From positions 248,001 to 312,000 of the forward strand of contig JAEUUC010000010.1 of assembly GCA_016787665.1 (NCBI GenBank): a stretch of 64,000 bases of DNA. The letters are read 5' to 3'. Below the pieces are notes generated by a model. That model saw nothing but the letters and a program-made list of their open reading frames with translations. It did not search any database and had not been told where the DNA came from. Positions 54,333-63,627 of this stretch are shown here, piece after piece. This DNA is from Cyclobacteriaceae bacterium (lineage in GTDB: Bacteria; Bacteroidota; Bacteroidia; Cytophagales; Cyclobacteriaceae). The position numbers and the translations under genes are program-made. Position 1 is the first letter of the stretch. Every line of letters begins with the position of its first letter.

Positions 54333-56441
54333 ATGAAAAATCTGATTGTCGTTTTGATTCTGATGGCCGGTGTTGCCGCGCTCGGTCAACCGGTAACGCT
54401 CGAAGCCATCAAAAGCTACCCGTTTCCTACTGAGTTGACAGCTGCCGCCACCGGCTCCCGCATCGCCTGGGCGTTAGATGAACAAGGCCGAAGGAATGTG
54501 TATGTGGCCGAAGGGCCTGAATTCAAACCCCGAAAACTCACGAGCTATTCAACCGATGATGGTCAGGAAATCACGAGCCTCTCGATCTCCGCCAACGGCC
54601 AATGGGTTGTTTACGTGCGCGGGGGCGATCACGGCTCGAATTGGGATGATGACCTAATCGTAAATCCCACTTTCGCAACTAACCCGGCTAAGACTCAAAT
54701 CTATTCGATTCCTTTTAGCGGTGGTGAACCGAAGTCAATTAGCGAAGGCGATTACCCGGTTATTTCCCCAAACAGTAACACGGTAGCCTTTATTAAAGGC
54801 GACCAGGCATGGACTGTTCCGGTGGATGGCTCCTCTGCCGCCAAGAGCCTTTTCCAAACCCGAGGTTCTGTTGGTTCTCTGAACTGGTCGCCCGATGGTT
54901 CGCGTCTTGCATTCGTCACTAACCGAAGTGATCATTCTTTTATTGGTATCTATTCGGCTGCAGACAAACCTCTTCAGTGGATCGCGCCTTCGTTTCATCA
55001 TGATGGTTCTCCGCGTTGGTCACCCGATGGAACCCGATTGGCTTTTGTGCGCACACCGGGAAGTGGTGGTAAGCCTGATTCCATTCTCGCCCGAAGGCAT
55101 CAACCGTGGAGCATTTGGACGGCTGATGTTAATACCGGCAAGGCTGCGGTATTGTGGAAAGCGCCTGCTACGCTTCCGGGATCCTATCCCACTACGCATG
55201 GCACCACTAATCTCAATTGGGCAGCGGGCAACCGTATCGTTTTTCTTTCCTACCACGATGGCTGGCCGCATTTGTATTCAATTGCAGCCCAAGGTGGCTC
55301 ACCTTTGTTGCTCACGACCGGGCCGTTTATGTGCGAACATATTCAACTGAGTGCGGATCGCAAGTGGCTTGTGTTTAGCGCCAACACCGGCCCCGACAAA
55401 CTTGACCTCGACCGAAGACATGTGGCGCGGGTGCCGGTAGACAAAGCTGCGCTGGACGTAATGACACCTGGTGCCGGATTAGAGTGGATGCCCGTTGTAA
55501 CAGGCGATGGATCGCATGTTGCATTTGTCAGCGCCACCGCTCAGCGTGCACCGCTGCCCGCAGTCATGAGCTTTTCGGCTAATCAACCCATTCGGCTAAT
55601 CGGGCGCGAATTGTTGCCCGCTGCATTTCCAGAAAAGAATCTGGTAACACCCCGGAAAGTCACCTTCAAGGCCCCCGATGGTGTGCTGGTGCACGCTGAT
55701 CTTTTTGAACCGGTTAACAAAAGCGGGAAGAGCCCGGCCATCGTGTATATCCACGGGGGCCCACCCCGGCAAATGTTACTCGGCTGGCATTACTCGGATT
55801 ACTATTCCAATGCCTACGCTTCGAATCAATACCTGGCCAGCCTGGGGTTCGTTGTTTTGTCAGTGAATTACCGCCTCGGCATCGGCTATGGATACGATTT
55901 CCATCAACCGGCCAACGCGGGTATGCGCGGTTGCTCGGAGTATCAGGACATCAAAGCGGCTGGCGAATGGCTGGCTGCACAGTCCAACGTAGACGCCAAC
56001 CGCATCGGTGTCTATGGTGGTTCGTATGGTGGCTACCTGACGGCTATGGCTCTTGGGCGCGACTCAAAACTATTTGCAGCCGGGGTTGATATCCATGGCG
56101 TTCATGACTACACCACCGAACGCTTTCGCGGATTTTTAAATCCAGACCGGATGGAAAAAGCTCCTGATCTGGAGAAAGCGATGCAGGTCGCCTGGCAGTC
56201 GTCACCGGTGGCGTGGGTCGATACGTGGACGTCACCCGTGTTTATTATCCATGGCGATGACGACCGAAACGTACGATTCAATCAAAGTACAGACCTGGTG
56301 AAACGATTGGAGAAAAAAGGCGTGGCGATGGAAACGTTGGTGATTGTCGATGACACCCACCATTGGATGACCTACCAGAATGCCGTTGCCGTGTATCAGG
56401 CCACCGCAGACTACTTCGTGAAAACGCTGATGAAAAAATGA
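54333..56441 (+). CDS. S9 family (prolyl oligopeptidase-type) peptidase
   Basis: A 702-residue secreted serine peptidase (signal about 1-18). Residues about 20-440 are a WD40/TolB-like propeller (LNWSPDGSRLAFVTN, PRWSPDGTRLAFVRT). The alpha/beta-hydrolase domain has the Ser in GVYGGSYGGYL, the Asp in IIHGDDDRNV and the His in DDTHHWM, so the triad is complete. It likely trims peptides in the periplasm or outside. The frame is open from 54288, but ATG 54333 begins the signal peptide. It is probably co-transcribed with the propeller protein. Confidence 0.88.
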   Translation: MKNLIVVLILMAGVAALGQPVTLEAIKSYPFPTELTAAATGSRIAWALDEQGRRNVYVAEGPEFKPRKLTSYSTDDGQEITSLSISANGQWVVYVRGGDHGSNWDDDLIVNPTFATNPAKTQIYSIPFSGGEPKSISEGDYPVISPNSNTVAFIKGDQAWTVPVDGSSAAKSLFQTRGSVGSLNWSPDGSRLAFVTNRSDHSFIGIYSAADKPLQWIAPSFHHDGSPRWSPDGTRLAFVRTPGSGGKPDSILARRHQPWSIWTADVNTGKAAVLWKAPATLPGSYPTTHGTTNLNWAAGNRIVFLSYHDGWPHLYSIAAQGGSPLLLTTGPFMCEHIQLSADRKWLVFSANTGPDKLDLDRRHVARVPVDKAALDVMTPGAGLEWMPVVTGDGSHVAFVSATAQRAPLPAVMSFSANQPIRLIGRELLPAAFPEKNLVTPRKVTFKAPDGVLVHADLFEPVNKSGKSPAIVYIHGGPPRQMLLGWHYSDYYSNAYASNQYLASLGFVVLSVNYRLGIGYGYDFHQPANAGMRGCSEYQDIKAAGEWLAAQSNVDANRIGVYGGSYGGYLTAMALGRDSKLFAAGVDIHGVHDYTTERFRGFLNPDRMEKAPDLEKAMQVAWQSSPVAWVDTWTSPVFIIHGDDDRNVRFNQSTDLVKRLEKKGVAMETLVIVDDTHHWMTYQNAVAVYQATADYFVKTLMKK

Positions 56442-56484
56442 CCAGAGTCGCTTTTAGGTCGGGTTTGGCGGCAACAGAACAGAC

Positions 56485-56492
56485 TAAATTTG
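56485..56492 (+). promoter_or_regulatory. TAnnTTTG element with TTTG -33 box before the epimerase gene
   Basis: TAAATTTG with TTTG at 56464-56467, 17 bases between them. Both boxes match the Bacteroidota consensus, although the spacing is slightly short. The ATG follows 22 bases later. Confidence 0.5.
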
Positions 56493-56514
56493 GCTACAGC
56501 ACGTCTAGAACGGT

Positions 56515-57426
56515 ATGCATACCATCCTAGGCGCCAACGGCATCATCGGTGTTGAAACCTCCAGACAGTTGGTTCAGCACACTAAGCGCATCCGGCAAGC
56601 AAGCCGGAACCCAAAAAAAGTAAACGAGACGGACGAACTCGTTCATGCCGATTTGCTCAACTACGCGCAAACCGAAAAAGCAGTGGCTGGCAGTGAAGTG
56701 GTTTATTTGCTTGCTGGGCTCAAGTACGACACTAAAGTTTGGCAGCGCGATTGGCCCGTGGTGATGAAAAATGCCATAGACGCCTGCAAAAAGCACAACG
56801 CCAAGCTGGTATTCTTCGACAATGTGTATGCCTACGGCAAGGTGACCGGGCCCATGACCGAGCAAACGCCTTTTAATCCGTGTAGCAAAAAAGGAGAGGT
56901 ACGAGCCCGCATCGCCACCCATCTGCTGGAAGAAATCAAAGCAAACAATCTGGCGGGCATGATCATTCGCGCGGCTGATTTTTATGGGCCTGGCGCGCTT
57001 CTTAGCCTCACCCATGCCACCGTTACCGCGCGTCTGCGGGCGGGAAAGGGGGCCCAATGGATTGGTGACCCCAAAGCCGTACACACCTTCACCTATACAC
57101 CCGATGCCGGCAAAACGGTAGCCATGCTGGGCACCACTTCTTCGGCCTTCAACCAAACCTGGCATGCCCTCACCAGCAAATTCGAGATGACGGGTGAACA
57201 CTATGTGCGTATGGCATGTGAAATCACCAAACGGAAGTATGCTATACAAGCCATGCCCAAATGGGGTGTGGGGCTGCTGGGGGTTTTTGTCCCGGTGCTG
57301 CGCGAGTTTGTGGAGATGATGTACCAGTTTGAGAGCGATTATCGCTTCGACAGCACCAAGTTTGAACAGGCTTTTAACCAGCAGGCAACCGAATACCGCG
57401 TGGGCATTGAAGCGACCCTGCAGTAG
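56515..57426 (+). CDS. NAD(P)-dependent epimerase/dehydratase-like protein
   Basis: A 303-residue extended short-chain dehydrogenase-like protein. The N-terminal ILGANGIIG loop (a Gly-x2-Gly-x2-Gly form) binds the dinucleotide. The region around FFDNVYAYGKV carries the Tyr seen in the family, but a following Tyr-x3-Lys is not obvious, so it may be an atypical reductase. MTEQTPFNPCSKKGEVRA is a typical sugar-epimerase-like loop. The substrate is unknown. The gene is single. Confidence 0.75.
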   Translation: MHTILGANGIIGVETSRQLVQHTKRIRQASRNPKKVNETDELVHADLLNYAQTEKAVAGSEVVYLLAGLKYDTKVWQRDWPVVMKNAIDACKKHNAKLVFFDNVYAYGKVTGPMTEQTPFNPCSKKGEVRARIATHLLEEIKANNLAGMIIRAADFYGPGALLSLTHATVTARLRAGKGAQWIGDPKAVHTFTYTPDAGKTVAMLGTTSSAFNQTWHALTSKFEMTGEHYVRMACEITKRKYAIQAMPKWGVGLLGVFVPVLREFVEMMYQFESDYRFDSTKFEQAFNQQATEYRVGIEATLQ

Positions 57427-57461
57427 CTTTCGGTCGGCACAAAAAAGCCATATCTTTATCC

Positions 57462-59264
57462 GTGGCTAACGCGGAAAACAAATCGCCTTGCTTCCAAACC
57501 TTCTTTTTCGGAGTTCTGCTTTTGTTGTCATTCGCCATAACCGGGCTCGCGCAGGAGAAAGACTCCACAAAAACTTCGTTAACGAAAAAAGCCTGGAAGC
57601 TCGGGATGAGTTACATTACCACCTCAGCCGAAGATACGGTTGTCAACGAATCAAGCGTGGCCAATCTCAAAAGTTTTGAGGGCCGCATTATTCGAAACAT
57701 CCACATCAACTTTTTTGCACTCGAAAAATCTATTTACGACAGTACACGAAAAACCAGCCGCTTTATTCAAAATGCATCCCGCGCGCTGCACTACCCCACT
57801 CGTGAAAAAATTATTCGAAACCATCTTTTCGTTTACCCCAACCAGGTTTTCAACCCGTACCGTGTAGCCGACAATGAGCGTTTTCTTCGCGACCTCGACT
57901 TCATTTTGGACAGCCGTATTGTGGTAACGCCAATCGGCACCGACTCGGTAGATCTAACAGTCGTTACCCGTGATGTATTCACTCTCGGACTTTCTTTTGG
58001 CGGTGATTTTCCAACGGCCCCAAAAGTCACCCTGTACGATGCGAACCTGATGGGTCGTGGACAACGTCTGGAATTCACCGGCCTGATTGAGCAGGGCCGC
58101 AGTCCTGTATTTGGCATGAACGCCCGTTATCGCAAGAGCAGCGTTTTGGCTAGCCTGGCTTCGGTTGAAGTGGGGTACTCGCAGATCAATCAGGGTATCA
58201 GCATTGGCAATGAAAATGAGTATGCTTATTATGTCCGGGTAGACCGACCATTGGTATCCCCGTATTCACGACTGGCCGGTGGCGTTGAACTTAGTCGCAA
58301 CTGGTCGCACAACGTGTACAACGAGCCCGATACCGCTTTTCTCAATTACAATTACACCATTCAGGATTATTGGATTGGTTACAACTTTGGCGTCAACCGT
58401 GAGTTTAGTAACCGGAACCGCCACTTTCTCGGGGTGAGGTATTTCGATGGCAACTACCTGCGCCAGCCCGAACAGGAAGAGTACAAACTGAACTTGAGCT
58501 ATAACGACCTGTTTGGTGTATTGGGCGAATACACGTTTTATTGGCAAAATTTCTTCAAAACCCGTTACGTGTTCGGGTTCGGTCGTACGGAAGATATTCC
58601 CTACGGATTGACCATTACTGCCACAGCGGGACTTACCCGTCAAGTAGGTGTTGAACGGCCCTACATGGCGACCGGTTGGACTCATTCGTTTGCTAACCGA
58701 AAAGGAAACTTCTATGCCTACGGCCTGGAGGCGGGGGGCTACTTGCGAAACAACCAAATGGAAGATGTCTTGCTGAAAGCCAATGCCAACTATGTGACGC
58801 GAGCATTCAACCTTAACCGTTACAAGTTACGCACGCTGGTAGCTGGTGCCTATACGCACCTCTTCAATCAGAATGTCTTCCAACTCGTACCGATCAACTC
58901 CACGGAAATACGAGGCTTTTCGGCTGACAGCGTGTGGGGTGAAACCAAGACATTCGTACGACTGGAAACCGTACTGTATACTCCGTGGATCGCGTTCGGT
59001 TTTCGCTTTGCCCCGTTTGCGGGTATCTCACGTGCGCAGGTGTATTGCAAAAATTGTGAAGATCCAAACCGAGTTGTGTGGGGTATCAGCGGAGGAATTC
59101 GGACACGCAATGAAAACCTAATTTTCGGCACCATCGAATTTCGACTCACCTATGTGCCGACCAACGATGCCACCGGCAGCAAGTTCTCGTTCGATTTCAA
59201 CCAACGGCTGCGGGTCAAAAATAGTCGTTCATTTGTGCGGGCACCTAACTTGCTTCGCCCGTGA
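57462..59264 (+). CDS. POTRA-plus-barrel outer-membrane protein (BamA/ShlB-like)
   Basis: A 600-residue secreted protein (signal about 8-30, ending GLAQ). One POTRA-like region at about 65-170 (IRNIHINFFALE, NPYRVADNERFLRDLDFILDSRIVVTP) is followed by a barrel of about 400 residues with alternating strands and Phe near the end. The start used is GTG 57462, with TATCTTTA (57451-57458) three bases ahead of it. No other start precedes the signal. It is coupled to the amidase gene by a GTGA overlap. It may insert or secrete proteins or lipids at the outer membrane; the role is inferred. Confidence 0.7.
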   Translation: MANAENKSPCFQTFFFGVLLLLSFAITGLAQEKDSTKTSLTKKAWKLGMSYITTSAEDTVVNESSVANLKSFEGRIIRNIHINFFALEKSIYDSTRKTSRFIQNASRALHYPTREKIIRNHLFVYPNQVFNPYRVADNERFLRDLDFILDSRIVVTPIGTDSVDLTVVTRDVFTLGLSFGGDFPTAPKVTLYDANLMGRGQRLEFTGLIEQGRSPVFGMNARYRKSSVLASLASVEVGYSQINQGISIGNENEYAYYVRVDRPLVSPYSRLAGGVELSRNWSHNVYNEPDTAFLNYNYTIQDYWIGYNFGVNREFSNRNRHFLGVRYFDGNYLRQPEQEEYKLNLSYNDLFGVLGEYTFYWQNFFKTRYVFGFGRTEDIPYGLTITATAGLTRQVGVERPYMATGWTHSFANRKGNFYAYGLEAGGYLRNNQMEDVLLKANANYVTRAFNLNRYKLRTLVAGAYTHLFNQNVFQLVPINSTEIRGFSADSVWGETKTFVRLETVLYTPWIAFGFRFAPFAGISRAQVYCKNCEDPNRVVWGISGGIRTRNENLIFGTIEFRLTYVPTNDATGSKFSFDFNQRLRVKNSRSFVRAPNLLRP

Positions 59265-60946
59265 AACAAACCATCACCCGACCGCCTGTGACCCGATTGT
59301 TGATTCCCTTGCTTACTGTCGCTCTGGTGTTCAGTTGTGCCTCACCCACGTCCATCTCGCGCAGAGACATTCGTGGGGCAGAGAAACTGATTGGCGTACA
59401 ATTCACAAATGAGGAGATTGACTTACTGCGCAACTACCTGGTGCAAAACCGCCAGGGCTTTGATAGTGTACGAGCCGTACCGGCTGGCATCAATACATCC
59501 CCTGCGTTGTACTTCGATCCGCGCCCGGCTCACTTCAACCGTCAGTCACAAGCGGGGCCATCCGACTGGCGACTGAGCGAACGTGATACCGACATGATCG
59601 GTAACGATGACCAAATTGCCTTCCTGAGTGTGGCTGAGTTGAGTATTCTCATTCGTACGCGCAAGATCAGCTCACTACGTCTCACTCAGATTTACCTTAA
59701 TCGTCTGAAGCGCTTTGGCGACACCCTGCAAGCTGTTGTCATCATTACTGAACAACTTGCGTTAAAACAAGCGCAGCGGGCTGACGAAGAATTTGCGCGT
59801 GGCCTCTACCGCGGACCGCTGCACGGCATTCCATATGGCCTGAAGGATCTCTTTGCCGTGCCGGGATACAAAACCACCTGGGGCGCAGAACCCTATCAGC
59901 ATCAGCTGTTACCCGATACAGCAAAAGTGTACCAACGCCTCGAAGCGGCAGGAGCCGTTTTGGTGGCGAAGTTAACCACCGGTGCATTGGCGCGCGGGGA
60001 TGTTTGGTTTGGTGGCAAAACCAAAAACCCCTGGGACCTTAAACAGGGCGCCAGTGGATCATCTGCCGGGTCTGCTTCCGCGACCGCTGCCGGCCTTGTG
60101 GCGTTTTCAATCGGGACCGAAACCCTGGGCTCCATATTGGCGCCCTCATCGCGGTGCGGAGCAACCGGACTACGCCCCACCTTTGGGCGTGTGAGCCGCG
60201 GTGGGTGCATGACGCTGGCGTGGTCAATGGACAAAGCCGGCCCTATCTGCCGCTCGGCACAGGATTGCGCTTTGGTTTTCAATGCGATCTACGGCCCTAA
60301 CCACCCGGAACCGGATCGGTCAGTGGTGTCGTGGCCATTTACGTTTAACCCACCTGCAGATCTGTCAAAACTTCGTATTGCCTATTTCGACAAGCTGTTC
60401 GCACGCGACACCGCCCACCGAATAACCAACGATAGTGCCTTACACATCTTGCGCAGGTTGGGTGCAACACTCACACCGGTCAGTCTCCCGGACTCCATTC
60501 CGTTTGCCGGATTTGATATCATCTTGCGGGCCGAGTCCGGTGCCTTTTTTGATGAGTTGGTACTTGCTCATCGCGACCGCGAGTTAGGCGAGCAGGATGA
60601 ATCCTCGCGCGCCAATTCGCTGCGGCAGTCCCGTTTTATTCCGGCTGTTGAATATCTCCAGGCAAACCGCCAGCGGACGTTACTAATCGAGAAGATGAAT
60701 GCGCTGCTGAGCCGTTATGATGTCATCGTAGCGCCAGCCGAAGGATACAATTTGTCTATGGCCACCAACCTCACGGGCCATCCGGCCATCAGTTTGCCTA
60801 CAGGGCTTGACAAACGCGGGCGACCTACGTCTGTTGTTTTGTATAGCAACTTGTATGACGAGGGCACACTGCTGGAGGCCGCGTTTCTTTTCCAGCAAGC
60901 CAGTGGCTTTCATCAGCTTCGCCCTAAAATGTTTAGTGAAGACTAG
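59261..60946 (+). CDS. Amidase-signature family lipoprotein
   Basis: A 561-residue protein with a lipoprotein signal (LLIPLLTVALVFSC, Cys26). Residues 120-555 are an amidase-signature domain. The catalytic Lys is in GIPYGLKDLF, the cis-Ser in GASGSSAGSASA, and the nucleophile Ser in GTETLGSI, where the common GTDTGGSIR is altered at two places. It hydrolyses an amide, perhaps of a peptide or amino-acid derivative in the periplasm; it is not likely to be GatA, which is cytoplasmic. The start is GTG, overlapping the upstream stop by four bases. Confidence 0.83.
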   Translation: MKQTITRPPVTRLLIPLLTVALVFSCASPTSISRRDIRGAEKLIGVQFTNEEIDLLRNYLVQNRQGFDSVRAVPAGINTSPALYFDPRPAHFNRQSQAGPSDWRLSERDTDMIGNDDQIAFLSVAELSILIRTRKISSLRLTQIYLNRLKRFGDTLQAVVIITEQLALKQAQRADEEFARGLYRGPLHGIPYGLKDLFAVPGYKTTWGAEPYQHQLLPDTAKVYQRLEAAGAVLVAKLTTGALARGDVWFGGKTKNPWDLKQGASGSSAGSASATAAGLVAFSIGTETLGSILAPSSRCGATGLRPTFGRVSRGGCMTLAWSMDKAGPICRSAQDCALVFNAIYGPNHPEPDRSVVSWPFTFNPPADLSKLRIAYFDKLFARDTAHRITNDSALHILRRLGATLTPVSLPDSIPFAGFDIILRAESGAFFDELVLAHRDRELGEQDESSRANSLRQSRFIPAVEYLQANRQRTLLIEKMNALLSRYDVIVAPAEGYNLSMATNLTGHPAISLPTGLDKRGRPTSVVLYSNLYDEGTLLEAAFLFQQASGFHQLRPKMFSED

Positions 60947-60953
60947 CCGTGGT

Positions 60954-62162
60954 TTAGCTTTTCTTTTTACTTATCACCTTTCCGTTGAATAGGTTTACCT
61001 CCTCGCGAAGGCGTTTGTTTACGTCCACCGTAGACGCGCGGACAATTTTGTCAACTCCGTGTTTATGTTTGATGTAATCCAGTGCCCCATAGAGATTCAG
61101 GTTATCCTCCGTATCGTTAAAGAGATGAATCTGATGGTGGCCGTGAACGAAAGAACTTAGCCGCACACCAATCAGGCGAATGAGACGCTTGCGGTCACGC
61201 AGTTGTTCAAACAATTCAAACGCCACACCCACTATTTCGTGATCGGCAGAGGTAAAATCGATATGGCGTTGCTTACTCACCGTTTCAAAATCCGAGTATC
61301 GAATTTTAACCGTCACGCAAGCTGTCAGCTTGTGTTGCTCACGCAGTTGAAAGGTGATTTTCTCAACCATGGCCATGAGAATTGACTTCAGCCTGGCGGC
61401 ATCTACCGTGTCATGACTAAACGTACTTTCGGTTGAAATCGATTTTTGATCCCGATAAGGTACAACGGGTGAGTCGTCCAGTGCTCGTGCCTTGTTCCAC
61501 AGGCTCTGGCCGCTCTTACCAAATGCACGCGTCAGTTCCTCGAGCGAAATCGCGCGCAAATGCAGTACCGTGCGAACACCGAGTTCGTGCAGGGCCTGCG
61601 TGGTATGTTGGCCCACCATGGGTAACTTCTCAATCGCGAGCGGGGCAAAAAAGTCACCTTCCTTTCCGGGTGGTATTTCCACTTCCGCATTTGGCTTATA
61701 CTCGCCCGTGGCCACTTTGGATACCAGCTTATTTACCGACAATGCCATCGAAATGGGCAACCCCGATTCGCGAATAATTACCTGGCGCAATTCTTTGGCC
61801 CACCGAAATGCACCAAAAAACTTGTCCATGCCCGACAGATCAATATAGAATTCATCGATGGATGATTTTTCGAACAAGGGCGCCCGATCAGCAATGATCT
61901 CGGTCACCAGATGCGAGTAATGGCTATACGCTTCCATATCACCCGACACCACTTTTGCCTGAGGGCAAAGTTGCAGCGCCTGGTACATGGGCATGGCCGA
62001 ACGTACACCAAATTTTCGCGCCTCGTAACTGCAGGCGGCCACCACACCCCTTCGGCCGCTCCCGCCCACAATCAGGGGCAAACCATTCAACGAAGGGTTC
62101 TTTCTTCGTTCTACGGATACAAAAAACGCATCCAGATCAAGATGGAGTATGCTGCGATACAC
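60954..62162 (-). CDS. dinB: DNA polymerase IV (DinB), Y-family
   Basis: A 402-residue translesion polymerase. LHLDLDAFFVSVE carries the first catalytic Asp and the aromatic steric gate region, SIDEFYIDLSGMD the second acidic pair, and YEARKFGVRSAMP the conserved finger part. A helix-hairpin-helix thumb (LPMVGQHTTQALHELGV) and little-finger domain follow. The start is GTG (MYRSILHLDL); no earlier start fits. It ends 8 bases before the convergent amidase stop. LexA-type regulation was not seen. Confidence 0.92.
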   Translation of the reverse strand: MYRSILHLDLDAFFVSVERRKNPSLNGLPLIVGGSGRRGVVAACSYEARKFGVRSAMPMYQALQLCPQAKVVSGDMEAYSHYSHLVTEIIADRAPLFEKSSIDEFYIDLSGMDKFFGAFRWAKELRQVIIRESGLPISMALSVNKLVSKVATGEYKPNAEVEIPPGKEGDFFAPLAIEKLPMVGQHTTQALHELGVRTVLHLRAISLEELTRAFGKSGQSLWNKARALDDSPVVPYRDQKSISTESTFSHDTVDAARLKSILMAMVEKITFQLREQHKLTACVTVKIRYSDFETVSKQRHIDFTSADHEIVGVAFELFEQLRDRKRLIRLIGVRLSSFVHGHHQIHLFNDTEDNLNLYGALDYIKHKHGVDKIVRASTVDVNKRLREEVNLFNGKVISKKKS

Positions 62163-62187
62163 GGAGGATCAAGGTAGGAAAATACGG

Positions 62188-63627
62188 TCACACCTCAGCT
62201 TCGGCTTCTATCTCCACGAGGTACTCATCGCCAATCAAATCGGCTCGCACCATGGTGTTGGCGGGCTGGATGTGCGCAAAGCGGCTGCCATGGGCACGCG
62301 CTACGGCTTCCCAATCATTGATGTTTCGAATAAAAATGCGGGTGCGCACCACGTTTTCAAGTTTTGCACCCAGCGATTGTAATGCGCCCTCCAGTTTGTC
62401 GATAACAAAGTGGGCTTGCGCAGCAGCGTCATGGCCACCAACCGCGCGGCTTCCATGGGTTGACGTAGTGCCCGAAACTAAAATGTGATTGCCTTTGCGC
62501 ACCGCCCGACTGAAACCCGCGAGATCTTCCCACACCGTGCCGCTCAGCGCATGTGCTACGCCCTGTTCATCGCGCTTTACCGGATAAGGTTTGGGAAAGT
62601 TGTTCACGTGATGACTCAAATCACCGGATGCGGTAAGAAAAGGAGGCTTGCGGTATTCATCTCCGCAATCTCCCGGAATAGGGTTGAGGTTCGCCTGCGC
62701 GGCACGGATCGCATCACGATCGCTGGCGCTGAGCGAAAGATGCAACGCGGCTTTATTCTCATCGATCGTTTCAGCACTCGTCAACCGCGTTCCCACCATC
62801 ACGCCTGCCACGGCCGGCTCATCTAACATACAACGCACGGCTACGGTTGAGATGGACGTGTTGTGTTGGCGGGCCACGGTGCGCAACACGTGAAGCAACG
62901 CCTGAAATTTCTCCCAGCCGCCCGCTACATCAATAAAGCGTTTGTACTTCATCTGGCTCCAGGAAAGCGACTCGTTTAAAACCGGCTCGGGCTTGCCTAA
63001 CCACTTGTCCGACAAAAATCCGCCTGCCAGAACACCAAATGCCAACAGCTTCACACCAAAACGCTTGCAGAGATCGGACATCGCGCCAGCTGCGCGCGGA
63101 TCGAGCAGTGAGAAGCAGACCTGGTTACTCACAATGGGGATGCCACTAGCCAGCGCGATGTGCAAATGAGCGGTGTCAAAATTGGTAACACCGAGGTGCG
63201 CAATACGGCCTGCTTCTTTCTCTTCCGAGAGGAAATACAGCGCATCTAACCAGGCCGGGTGCGCGTAACTCCAGGCATGAAACTGCATCAGGTCGATGCG
63301 GTTGGTTTGCAAACGTGCACATGCGCGGTCTACGGCCGCCTTTACATCCGCGCGGGAAATAGCGCCCGGTTGCGGTACCCATTTCGTGAATGCCTGTATC
63401 TTTTGGTTGGGGTAGGCTCGCGTGAATGCTCCCACGATTTCTTCGGCCGAGCCGTAGTGATCGGCCATATCAAACGTAGTGAGTCCGGCTGCCACGTAAG
63501 GCAACATCGCTTTTGATGCTTCGCGCGGATCTACTTTCTGTCCGCTCCGTTCACGATCGGCAATCTGCCAAAGGCCATTTACCAATCGCGCAATGCGCAG
63601 GCCGGGTGCCAGTTCAACCGTATTCAT
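62188..63627 (-). CDS. Aldo/keto reductase fused to RidA-like domain
   Basis: A 479-residue two-domain protein. Residues 1-about 325 form an aldo/keto reductase barrel with the tetrad Asp and Tyr (TTFDMADHYGSAEE), Lys (AFTKWV) and His (MQFHAW). Residues about 350-479 are a RidA/YjgF/UK114 domain (HILVSGTTSTHG, VVRTRIFIRNINDWEAV with the conserved Arg, PANTMVRADLIGDEYLVEIEAEA). RidA deaminates reactive enamine/imine intermediates, so the fusion may reduce or clear a reactive carbonyl. The frame is open upstream to 63921, but that part lies over the permease; ATG 63627 (MNTVELAPGL) overlaps the permease stop by ATGA. Confidence 0.85.
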   Translation of the reverse strand: MNTVELAPGLRIARLVNGLWQIADRERSGQKVDPREASKAMLPYVAAGLTTFDMADHYGSAEEIVGAFTRAYPNQKIQAFTKWVPQPGAISRADVKAAVDRACARLQTNRIDLMQFHAWSYAHPAWLDALYFLSEEKEAGRIAHLGVTNFDTAHLHIALASGIPIVSNQVCFSLLDPRAAGAMSDLCKRFGVKLLAFGVLAGGFLSDKWLGKPEPVLNESLSWSQMKYKRFIDVAGGWEKFQALLHVLRTVARQHNTSISTVAVRCMLDEPAVAGVMVGTRLTSAETIDENKAALHLSLSASDRDAIRAAQANLNPIPGDCGDEYRKPPFLTASGDLSHHVNNFPKPYPVKRDEQGVAHALSGTVWEDLAGFSRAVRKGNHILVSGTTSTHGSRAVGGHDAAAQAHFVIDKLEGALQSLGAKLENVVRTRIFIRNINDWEAVARAHGSRFAHIQPANTMVRADLIGDEYLVEIEAEAEV

